DNA of 6,522 nucleotides from Alphaproteobacteria bacterium (GTDB lineage Bacteria > Pseudomonadota > Alphaproteobacteria > RF32 > CAG-239): positions 1 through 6,522 of the forward strand of contig JAKSUO010000069.1 of assembly GCA_024408895.1 (NCBI GenBank), in the 5' to 3' direction. Below the pieces are notes generated by a model, which worked only from the letters and a program-made list of their open reading frames with translations, did no database searches and had not been told where the DNA came from. The translations under genes and the position numbers were made by a program. Positions within the stretch are counted from its first letter, which is position 1. Every line of letters begins with the position of its first letter. Below, piece by piece: positions 1 through 5,719 of this stretch.

Positions 1-1
1 T

Positions 2-1321
2 ATGTATAAACATAAATTATCGTTACTTTTGTGCGGACTTTTGTGTTCTACAACTTTGTTATCGGCTTGCTCGGGAGATAAGGTTTTGCCGAAAGGAACG
101 CGTGTTGCCGTGTTGGATCAGACAACAATTGTTAAACCTGATGTGGCAAAAAGTGCCGATAAAATACAAATTGCGAAGGAAACGTCTAACACAACTTGGT
201 TGCAATCAGATATGAATGCGCAACACGTTATGCCGAATGCTAAAACCGGTTTTGATTTTGTTAAACAGTGGAAAGCTGATTTTGGTCAGGGAAATTCTAA
301 ACGCGAGTTTTTGATTTCAAAACCACTTATCAAGGAACATATTGTTTATACATTGGATGCCGATGCTGAGTTGCGCGCTTTTAATCTTAAGGATGGTGAA
401 AAGCTGTGGAGTGTTGAACTAATGCCTAGCAACCGCCGAGTTAGCGATACGGCGATTAAAGGTGCTGGTTTGGCTTTAGATGGTAATGAGATTTATGTTA
501 CAACCGGTTTCGGGGTTGTAGTTGCGGTTAGCGCCAAAGACGGTAGCAAACTGTGGGAACAAGACATACATGCTCCTCTCAGAATTGCTCCGACGGTTGC
601 CGGCAATAAAGTGTTTGTTCAAAGCGTGGACAATAAATTTTTTGCGTTGGATAAGTCAAACGGAGAAATTTTGTGGGATTATGATATTGCTATGGAAGAA
701 ACCACAATGGTTGGTGGTGCTGTCGCCGCGTACAGTGCAAAAGCAGATGTCGTCATTACCGGATTTTCTAACGGCGAAATTCAAGCGTTTGGAGCGGCAT
801 ACGGCTCACCTTTGTGGTCTGATTTCTTGGTAGCGAATCGTCAAGCTTATTCCTCTACTTTTTTACATACGATTAAAGCATCTCCGGTTATAGATGAACA
901 GACGGTATATGTGTTGGGCAGTGGTAATGTTCTGGCAGCTTTGGATTTATACAGCGGTACACGCAACTGGGAAAAGGAAATCGGCGGTCAGCAGACACCT
1001 TTCGTTTCTGGTAATACATTGTTTGTTGTAAGCAATAATAATGAGCTGATTGCTCTTGATAAGACAAACGGTGATGTTTTGTGGTCAAAGGCGATAGATT
1101 TGAAAGGCAAGGCATCTGAAGTGATTGTCTATGCGCCGGTTGTCTTAAACAGCCGGGTTGTTGTTAGCTTATCTAATGGAATTGTGCATGCGTTTGATCC
1201 GAAAACGGGCAATCTGTTAAATACGGTTGATTTGGATGAAAAACTTAATTCCGCACCAATCGCGGCTAGCGGTTACATTATATTCATCACATCAAATGCC
1301 AAACTTTTGGCTTATAAATAG
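2..1321 (+). CDS. bamB: BamB-like outer-membrane assembly lipoprotein (PQQ-type beta-propeller)
   Basis: Predicted periplasm-facing lipoprotein of 439 residues. The N terminus is a lipoprotein signal: KHK, then a hydrophobic stretch, then the lipobox LSAC with Cys23 as lipidation site. Ser24 follows the cysteine, so the Asp+2 inner-membrane retention signal is absent, consistent with outer-membrane sorting. After a linker to about residue 85 come PQQ/WD-like blade motifs of the form hydrophobic-A-(F/L)-D-x-x-x-G-x-x-L-W, near residues 124-137, 173-186, 213-226, 260-273, 311-324, 349-362 and 395-408. A final strand (KLLAYK) probably closes an eight-bladed propeller. BamB proteins bind BamA and help outer-membrane barrel insertion. 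The bamB-der order is, from general knowledge, common in alphaproteobacteria and supports the name over a quinoprotein dehydrogenase; the chain is also too short for one. The start fits the signal peptide, but its ribosome-binding site lies outside the window. Confidence 0.88.
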   Translation: MYKHKLSLLLCGLLCSTTLLSACSGDKVLPKGTRVAVLDQTTIVKPDVAKSADKIQIAKETSNTTWLQSDMNAQHVMPNAKTGFDFVKQWKADFGQGNSKREFLISKPLIKEHIVYTLDADAELRAFNLKDGEKLWSVELMPSNRRVSDTAIKGAGLALDGNEIYVTTGFGVVVAVSAKDGSKLWEQDIHAPLRIAPTVAGNKVFVQSVDNKFFALDKSNGEILWDYDIAMEETTMVGGAVAAYSAKADVVITGFSNGEIQAFGAAYGSPLWSDFLVANRQAYSSTFLHTIKASPVIDEQTVYVLGSGNVLAALDLYSGTRNWEKEIGGQQTPFVSGNTLFVVSNNNELIALDKTNGDVLWSKAIDLKGKASEVIVYAPVVLNSRVVVSLSNGIVHAFDPKTGNLLNTVDLDEKLNSAPIAASGYIIFITSNAKLLAYK

Positions 1322-1324
1322 GAG
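1320..1324 (+). promoter_or_regulatory. der Shine-Dalgarno overlapping the bamB stop codon
   Basis: AGGAG lies 5 nt before the der ATG, and its first two bases are the last two of the bamB TAG stop (1319-1321). This places the two genes in one transcript and suggests that ribosomes terminating on bamB help initiation on der. The overlap is seen directly; the coupling is inferred. Confidence 0.75.
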
Positions 1325-1329
1325 ATAAA

Positions 1330-2736
1330 ATGCTCACTGTTGCGGTTATTGGCCGGCCGAATGTCGGAAAATCTACACTTTTTAACCGTCTGGTTGGTAA
1401 AAAACTGGCTATTGTGCATGATATGCCTGGGGTAACGCGTGATCGTAAAATGGCGCCGGCAAAATTTAATGATTTGGAATTGCAAGTTATTGATACGGCC
1501 CGTTATGAATATTCCAAAGAAGATAATATGGAAAGCCGGATGTGGACGCAAACGCAAATGGCAATTGCCGATGCGGATGTTTGCTTGTTTTTGTTTGATG
1601 CGCGGGCCGGTGTGCAACCTTATGATGAATTGTTTGCTGATTTGGTGCGGCGCACCGAAAAGCCGATTATTCTTCTTGCCAATAAATGTGAAGGCGCAAA
1701 ACTTGAAAACGGTATATATGAAGCTTATAAACTTGGGCTTGGAGATCCGATAGTTTTTTCTGCCGAGCACGGTATCGGTTTTACGGATTTATATTTGGAA
1801 CTTCTGAAAATTCAGCAAGAAAAAGATGAAAAACAGAAAGGCAAACTTGAAGAAAAAGTTGTCGGCGAAATTTCGGAAGATTTTGAGCCGATTGAAAACG
1901 GAAAACCAATACAAGTTGCCTTTGTCGGCAGACCGAATGTCGGAAAATCCACGTTGGTGAACGCCCTTCTCGGCGACGAACGTATGCTGACAGGGCCGGA
2001 AGCCGGTATGACGCGTGACGCAATTACAACCGAGTGGCAATGGAAAGGCCATAAATTTAATTTGGTGGATACTGCCGGCTTACGCCGACAGGCAAAAGTT
2101 GTAAATTCCCTTGAAAAAATGTCGGTTGAAAGCACAATGTACGCGGCTAATATGGCGCAAGTTGTTGTTTTGGTTTTGGATGCCGATGCGGTTTTAGATA
2201 AACAGGATTTAACTATTGCTCGTAAAATAATTGATGAGGGCAGGGCTTTGGTGATTGCCGTTAATAAATGGGACATTGCGAATCGGCAGGAAGCACTGGA
2301 CAGACTTAATTATAAACTGGAAACATCATTAACTCAAGTTTCCGGTGTGCCGACAGTGACAATATCTGCTTTGAAAAAGCAGGGCCTGGATAATCTGATG
2401 AGCGCTATTTTGAAAGTTTATGAACGTTGGAATATCCGTGTTCCGACAGCGCCGCTGAATAATTGGTTTGCCGAAGTTCAAGAACAAAATCCGGCACCGC
2501 TTGGTAAAAATAAACGCCGTATAAAACTCAAATATGTAACACAGGCCAAAACGCGCCCACCGTCATTTTTTATTTTTTCAAGCAATCCGGAAGGGCTGCC
2601 GGAATCATATTTGCGTTATTTGGTAAACAGTTTGCGTGAAACGTTTAATATGCGCGGTGTGCCAATTCGTATTACGGTGCGAAAGGCAGATAATCCGTAT
2701 GCCGATAAAAAGAAAAACAAAAAACCTTCGGAATAA
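1330..2736 (+). CDS. der: Ribosome-assembly GTPase Der (EngA), two G domains plus KH-like domain
   Basis: Der is an essential cytoplasmic GTPase for 50S subunit maturation. The 468 residues show the family's tandem G domains and C-terminal KH-like domain. Domain 1 has G1 GRPNVGKS (8-15), G2 around Thr36 in GVTRDR, G4 NKCE (118-121) and G5 SAEHG (144-148). Domain 2 has G1 GRPNVGKS (200-207), G2 around Thr228 in GMTRDA, G3 DTAGL (247-251), G4 NKWD (312-315) and G5 SALKKQG (346-352). A charged linker (about 160-192) joins them. The KH-like domain spans about 370-455 and ends in a lysine-rich tail. The oddity is G3 of domain 1, which reads DTAR (55-58) where DxxG is expected; the rest of that domain looks intact. 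The gene follows bamB after 8 bp, and its stop lies in a terminator loop. Length and order are normal for the family. Confidence 0.97.
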   Translation: MLTVAVIGRPNVGKSTLFNRLVGKKLAIVHDMPGVTRDRKMAPAKFNDLELQVIDTARYEYSKEDNMESRMWTQTQMAIADADVCLFLFDARAGVQPYDELFADLVRRTEKPIILLANKCEGAKLENGIYEAYKLGLGDPIVFSAEHGIGFTDLYLELLKIQQEKDEKQKGKLEEKVVGEISEDFEPIENGKPIQVAFVGRPNVGKSTLVNALLGDERMLTGPEAGMTRDAITTEWQWKGHKFNLVDTAGLRRQAKVVNSLEKMSVESTMYAANMAQVVVLVLDADAVLDKQDLTIARKIIDEGRALVIAVNKWDIANRQEALDRLNYKLETSLTQVSGVPTVTISALKKQGLDNLMSAILKVYERWNIRVPTAPLNNWFAEVQEQNPAPLGKNKRRIKLKYVTQAKTRPPSFFIFSSNPEGLPESYLRYLVNSLRETFNMRGVPIRITVRKADNPYADKKKNKKPSE

Positions 2737-2750
2737 CCGAAGGTTTTTTT
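2719..2750. terminator. Bidirectional intrinsic terminator between der and the convergent membrane-protein gene
   Basis: A perfect 7-bp stem, CCTTCGG (2725-2731) with CCGAAGG (2737-2743), has a 5-nt loop AATAA holding the der TAA stop (2734-2736). Six A on the left and seven T on the right extend the stem and give a U tract in both directions. Rightward it ends bamB-der. Leftward it ends the unit that finishes at 2763, 12 bp away, with a U-rich tail there too. The left arm lies inside the last codons of der. Confidence 0.92.
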
Positions 2751-2762
2751 AATTTTTATCGT

Positions 2763-3125
2763 TTATTTTTTGATATTGCGAGCGTAAAGATCTACTTTAT
2801 CCACGAAACCATAATTGATGGCATAAACGATTATGCCGGCGCAAACAGCTGCAAAAATGATTGTCAGGAAATACTTGAAAGAACTTTGTATGGTTGCCAC
2901 CCAATTTACTTGATTTGAATTTATATGATAAATGTGTTTAAAAAGCAGTGCGTATAATAAAGCAATTGCAAAAATAGCCCCGTATAAATATGGTGATTGC
3001 ACGAGCTGATGAATATTTTGGGTTGGATATGTGAGCATAATAAACAATCCTCCGCCAAAACCCATGAAAGCCATTGGTTCCATAATGAGATTGCGAAAAA
3101 TGAATCTAATAAAACTTGTTATCAT
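2763..3125 (-). CDS. Small integral membrane protein of unknown function, three predicted helices
   Basis: I do not recognise this 120-residue protein. It appears to have three transmembrane segments, about residues 12-33 (with a glycine-rich GFGGG at 22-26), 47-67 and 85-107. A polar stretch of about 17 residues (HINSNQVNW region) lies between helices 2 and 3, and the C-terminal tail is short and charged, ending RNIKK. There is no signal-peptide cleavage site and no visible catalytic motif. The ATG is preceded by an AAAGGA Shine-Dalgarno on the minus strand (about 3133-3138). It begins 15 bp after the glmM stop with no terminator between, so it is almost certainly co-transcribed with glmM, and it ends at the bidirectional terminator. 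A role in the envelope is suggested only by its membrane nature and position. Good start, stop and spacing argue that it is a real gene. Confidence 0.72.
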   Translation of the reverse strand: MITSFIRFIFRNLIMEPMAFMGFGGGLFIMLTYPTQNIHQLVQSPYLYGAIFAIALLYALLFKHIYHINSNQVNWVATIQSSFKYFLTIIFAAVCAGIIVYAINYGFVDKVDLYARNIKK

Positions 3126-3140
3126 TTGTGTTTCCTTTCA

Positions 3141-4490
3141 TTATATAGAATATTTATTAATACAATTTAAGAGTTTTTCAATATTATGTTGCACTAAATC
3201 GGCATTTTCATCTTCAATTTTAAGACGAATAACCGGTTCCGTGCCGGATTTGCGTACCAAAACAACACCATGTCCTTCAAGCTGTTTCTTAATTTCTGCA
3301 ATACAATTTTGAATCTCCTCATTTTCCAAAATATGTGAAATAATAGTTTTATCGGCAAAACGTAAATTTTTTGAACAACTTGGGAAAGGTGTGAAAACAG
3401 GAAAAATTTCGCTTACTTTTTTTCCGCTTTCTTTAATGCCTAAACAAACAACGATTGCTGTTAAAAGTGCATCGCCTGTGTGTGAATAATCGCTTAAAAC
3501 CATGTGCCCTGATTCTTCGCCGCCGAGATTACTGCCGGTTTGGCGCATTTTTTCAATAACATAGCGTTCACCAACAGCAGAGGTTTGATAATCTATTCCC
3601 AGTGAGCGAATATATTTGCCCAACCCTAAGTTTGAATAAATTGTGGCAACAACGGTATTTCCTTTAAGCAAATTATGTCGTTTGAAATAAGATGACAGAT
3701 AAGCAATAATTTGGTCTCCGTCCAAACGATTGCCGTTTTCATCGCAAATAATGATGCGGTCACCGTCACCATCAACCGCAATTCCTAAATCATAATGATT
3801 TTCAATAACTGTTTTGCATAAAATTTCGGTATGTTGTGAACCGCAATCCTGATTAATATTATATCCGTCCGGAGTATCTGCCAAACTGATAATATTGGCG
3901 CCGAGAGATTTAAATACTTTCGGTAAAATGGCTGACATTGCGCCGTTTGCACTGTCCACCACAATATTCATATTTGAAAGAGCCTCGGATGAAGCCAGTT
4001 TTTGTATTGTTTGCAGATAATTTTTAAGGCCGGCTTCAACGGGTATTATTTTACCGATTTTATTTTCATCATAGTCAGATTCGTATTCGTAAGCCGACAT
4101 TTTTTCCTCAAGTATCGTGGTTTGCGAATCTGAAAATTTATCGCCGTTGGCGGCAATTAATTTTAATCCGTTATCATGATAATGATTATGAGAAGCCGTA
4201 ATCATAATTCCCATATCAACATTGAGTGTTGGTATTAATGTTGTACACAATGGAGTGGGAATGATACCTAAATCCAGAACGTCTATACCTTTTGCAGTAA
4301 AACCGGCACATAAAGAACAGAATAACATATCCTTTGATATGCGCGGATCGCGCGCAATGGCAATTTTGTGTTGTTTAGTGCAAAACAAATGACTCAAGAT
4401 TACCGCAAGTTTAAAACAAAAATTTGCAGTTAGCGGATATTGGTTTGCAATACCCCTAATACCATCCGTTCCGAAAAGCTTTTCACTCAT
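3141..4490 (-). CDS. glmM: Phosphoglucosamine mutase GlmM
   Basis: GlmM converts glucosamine-6-phosphate to glucosamine-1-phosphate, a cytoplasmic step towards UDP-GlcNAc for peptidoglycan and lipid A. The 449 residues match the usual family length and four-domain alpha-D-phosphohexomutase plan. The N terminus KLFGTDGIRG (4-13) is typical of GlmM. The phosphoserine loop is TASHN with Ser100 as the phosphorylated residue. The Mg-binding loop is DGDGDR (Asp240, Asp242, Asp244). The sugar-binding loop is GGEESGH (323-329), where EES is the GlmM-type version. The C-terminal phosphate-binding loop is RKSGTEP (413-419). The residue after SHN is His103, where proline is usual. The start is an ATG with AAAAAGG about 8 nt upstream on the minus strand, right behind a hairpin that follows the outer-membrane protein gene. 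The small membrane-protein gene follows after 15 bp. Confidence 0.96.
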   Translation of the reverse strand: MSEKLFGTDGIRGIANQYPLTANFCFKLAVILSHLFCTKQHKIAIARDPRISKDMLFCSLCAGFTAKGIDVLDLGIIPTPLCTTLIPTLNVDMGIMITASHNHYHDNGLKLIAANGDKFSDSQTTILEEKMSAYEYESDYDENKIGKIIPVEAGLKNYLQTIQKLASSEALSNMNIVVDSANGAMSAILPKVFKSLGANIISLADTPDGYNINQDCGSQHTEILCKTVIENHYDLGIAVDGDGDRIIICDENGNRLDGDQIIAYLSSYFKRHNLLKGNTVVATIYSNLGLGKYIRSLGIDYQTSAVGERYVIEKMRQTGSNLGGEESGHMVLSDYSHTGDALLTAIVVCLGIKESGKKVSEIFPVFTPFPSCSKNLRFADKTIISHILENEEIQNCIAEIKKQLEGHGVVLVRKSGTEPVIRLKIEDENADLVQHNIEKLLNCINKYSI

Positions 4491-4508
4491 ATCATTATCC
4501 TTTTTAAT

Positions 4509-4538
4509 AATAAAGCCGCTTTTGACAGCGGCTTTATT
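4509..4538 (-). terminator. Hairpin between the outer-membrane protein gene and glmM (terminator or attenuator)
   Basis: A perfect 12-bp inverted repeat pairs 4509-4520 with 4527-4538 around a 6-nt loop; the GC-rich core is AGCGGC/GCCGCT. Read leftward it follows the outer-membrane protein stop (4554) by 15 nt and is trailed by TTTATTATTAAAAAGG, a broken U tract. It therefore looks like a partial terminator or mRNA 3'-stabilising hairpin rather than a complete stop. The glmM Shine-Dalgarno begins within about 10 nt of its end. Confidence 0.75.
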
Positions 4539-4553
4539 TTGCTTTTATGCCCG

Positions 4554-5165
4554 TTAAAATACGTAACGAACGCCGCCGTAAATTTCATGAGCATCAATGT
4601 TTTTGATGTGACGTAGAGAGTTCATGTCATAGTAACGATAACCAGCATCAACATTGAAACGGTTTGTTACCTTAACGCTGACACCGCCACCAACTGACCA
4701 AGTCAAACGTGTAGGCTTATAGTTGCCAGTATTGGTAAGAACAGCTGTTTGGCCAAGCGGGCTAGTCATAATTTCAGAGTATTTCAACTTTGTGAAACCG
4801 ATACCGGCTCCGATATATGGAGTGAACCAAGAATAAGGTGCTAAGTCAATATATCCGTTTAACATATAAGAATATGTTTTAAAGTTTACTTTAGAGTTGA
4901 CACCAGCTGAGCTGTAAGAGTGTTCATTTTTATCACGCCATACATATTCCAATTCTACACGGAAGTAATCATGACGATAACCAAGAGCGCCACTAAGCAT
5001 TAATTTATTTTTATCTATACCGGAATCATCGTCTGATGCGTCATCTTTATAATGAACAACACCGCCACGAACGCCGAGATACATACCATTACAATCTGCA
5101 AGAGCAGTATGCGCAATACTCATACCTAAAAACAATACAGAGGTTGCTAACAACAATTTTTTCAT
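4554..5165 (-). CDS. Outer-membrane beta-barrel protein, OmpA-like/opacity-porin type
   Basis: Predicted outer-membrane barrel of 203 residues. A Sec signal peptide (MKKLLL, hydrophobic core, then AHTALA) should be cut after Ala23, before Asp24. The mature chain is built of alternating amphipathic strands, including MYLGVRGGVVHY (28-39), FRVELEYVW (68-76), the family-typical FTPYIGAGIGFTKLKY (114-129), LTWSVGGGVSVKV (154-166) and FNVDAGYRYYD (170-180). It ends YGGVRYVF, whose terminal Phe is a Bam recognition signal. This fits the small eight-stranded barrels of the OMP_b-brl/opacity/Omp25 group. There is no C-terminal OmpA peptidoglycan-binding domain. The first surface loop is acidic (DDASDDDSGID, 41-51). 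A strong Shine-Dalgarno, AAAGGAG (5173-5179), sits 7 nt before the ATG, suggesting high expression. The specific function, whether adhesion, structure or pore, cannot be read from the sequence. Confidence 0.87.
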   Translation of the reverse strand: MKKLLLATSVLFLGMSIAHTALADCNGMYLGVRGGVVHYKDDASDDDSGIDKNKLMLSGALGYRHDYFRVELEYVWRDKNEHSYSSAGVNSKVNFKTYSYMLNGYIDLAPYSWFTPYIGAGIGFTKLKYSEIMTSPLGQTAVLTNTGNYKPTRLTWSVGGGVSVKVTNRFNVDAGYRYYDMNSLRHIKNIDAHEIYGGVRYVF

Positions 5166-5205
5166 TTGAGTACTCCTTTCTAAACAGTTGTTATGCTCAA
5201 TTCTT

Positions 5206-5218
5206 AGTTTAATAAACT
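5206..5218. repeat. Short AT-rich inverted repeat in the outer-membrane protein leader
   Basis: AGTTTA-A-TAAACT is a perfect 6+1+6 palindrome about 40 bp upstream of the outer-membrane protein ATG. It could be an operator or a weak leader feature. In such AT-rich intergenic DNA a palindrome of this size can also arise by chance. I could not assign a convincing leftward promoter around it; the best -35/-10 candidates match poorly. Confidence 0.25.
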
Positions 5219-5257
5219 TAATATTTAATTAAAAGCTGTGAAAATGCTTAAAAAACA

Positions 5258-5286
5258 TTGATTTTCTGCAAAATACGAGTTAATTT
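5258..5286 (+). promoter_or_regulatory. Probable rnpB promoter (-35/-10)
   Basis: TTGATT (5258-5263) and TAATTT (5281-5286) are separated by exactly 17 bp. Initiation 6 bp past the -10 box would fall at about 5292, the first base of the RNase P RNA P1 stem. The -35 box matches the sigma-70 consensus at four of six bases and the -10 at three of six, so the spacing and the position relative to P1 are the main evidence. The same promoter may also drive lpxC. Confidence 0.5.
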
Positions 5287-5291
5287 TTTCA

Positions 5292-5696
5292 TTGAAGGCA
5301 GTCGGATAGCTGCGTCTTGGAAGGGAAAATCCAAAGATGAGGAAAGTCCGGGCTTCACGGAAACAAGATACCAGATAACGTCTGGCTGGAGAAATCCACG
5401 GGAAAGTGCCGCAGAAAATTACCGCCGAACAATTTTCGGTAAGGTTGAAAAGGCGAGGTAAGAGCTCACCGCGTGAACAGTAATGTTGACGGCTTAGGTA
5501 AACCCTATCTGATGTAAGACCAAATGAGGAGGCTTCGGCTTTAGCTGAATGCGAGGAGAGTTTCCGCTCCGCTCCAGAGGTAGGTCGCACCAGCCGGATG
5601 GTAACATTCGGCGCAGATGAATAGCTATCGCACAAATCTTTGCCTTTTGGGTAAAGCAAATAAGTGTACAGAACTCGGCTTACAGATTGCCTTCAA
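5292..5696 (+). ncRNA. rnpB: RNase P RNA, bacterial class A
   Basis: This is the catalytic RNA of RNase P, which cuts the 5' leader from precursor tRNAs. The conserved 5' core GAGGAAAGTCCGGGCTTC lies at 5339-5356 and the matching 3' core ACAGAACTCGGCTTA at 5668-5682; these form P4 and its flanks. The ends pair as P1, TTGAAGGCA (5292-5300) with TGCCTTCAA (5688-5696). P2 pairs GATAGCT (5305-5311) with AGCTATC (5623-5629). A P3 hairpin has TTGGA/TCCAA arms (5317-5321/5330-5334). Other hallmarks are GAAAGTGCCGCAGAAAA (5402-5418), GGTAAGAGCTCACCGCG (5458-5474) and AGATGAATAG. An extra hairpin at about 5637-5656, before the 3' core, fits the P19-type element I associate with alphaproteobacteria. 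At about 405 nt the length is normal. The exact ends are inferred from P1. lpxC follows without a visible terminator. Confidence 0.96.
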
Positions 5697-5706
5697 AAGT
5701 TTTAAT

Positions 5707-5712
5707 AAGGAG
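5707..5712 (+). promoter_or_regulatory. lpxC Shine-Dalgarno fixing a GTG start
   Basis: AAGGAG sits 7 nt before the GTG at 5720 and only 11 nt after the rnpB P1 stem. No in-frame ATG occurs before codon 79, and the later GTG at codon 9 has no such site. The protein begun at 5720 also starts exactly where LpxC homologues begin (Q-K-T-L-K-N). Confidence 0.85.
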
Positions 5713-5719
5713 CAAATTC

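Noticed and set aside
2..1321. Quinoprotein (PQQ-dependent) dehydrogenase
   Set aside because: The blade motifs resemble PQQ repeats, but the protein is a lipobox-bearing 439-residue chain next to der, which fits BamB; dehydrogenases are longer and have catalytic Asp and Cys-Cys motifs not seen here.
1781..2276. Several antisense open frames opposite der
   Set aside because: They are shadows of a strongly conserved gene, with no ribosome-binding sites or domain-like sequence.
4507..4512. TATTAT on the minus strand as a -10 box for glmM
   Set aside because: No -35 lies at a proper distance, and initiation would fall inside the glmM Shine-Dalgarno.
4522..4550. Perfect TTGACA (4522-4527, +) followed 17 bp later by TTATGC, as a plus-strand promoter antisense to the outer-membrane protein gene
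   Set aside because: The -35 match falls in the hairpin loop and right arm, the -10 match is weak and no rightward gene follows; most likely a coincidence.
5225..5659. Open reading frame of 144 codons on the minus strand, and a shorter plus-strand frame at 5258-5461
   Set aside because: Both lie over the RNase P RNA gene, whose conserved core and paired ends explain the sequence. The translations look like no protein, and the frames are chance openings.
5637..5667. Apparent insertion in rnpB before the 3' core
   Set aside because: It forms a hairpin (CTTTGCC with GGGTAAAG) at the place where many alphaproteobacterial RNase P RNAs carry an extra helix, so it is expected rather than novel.
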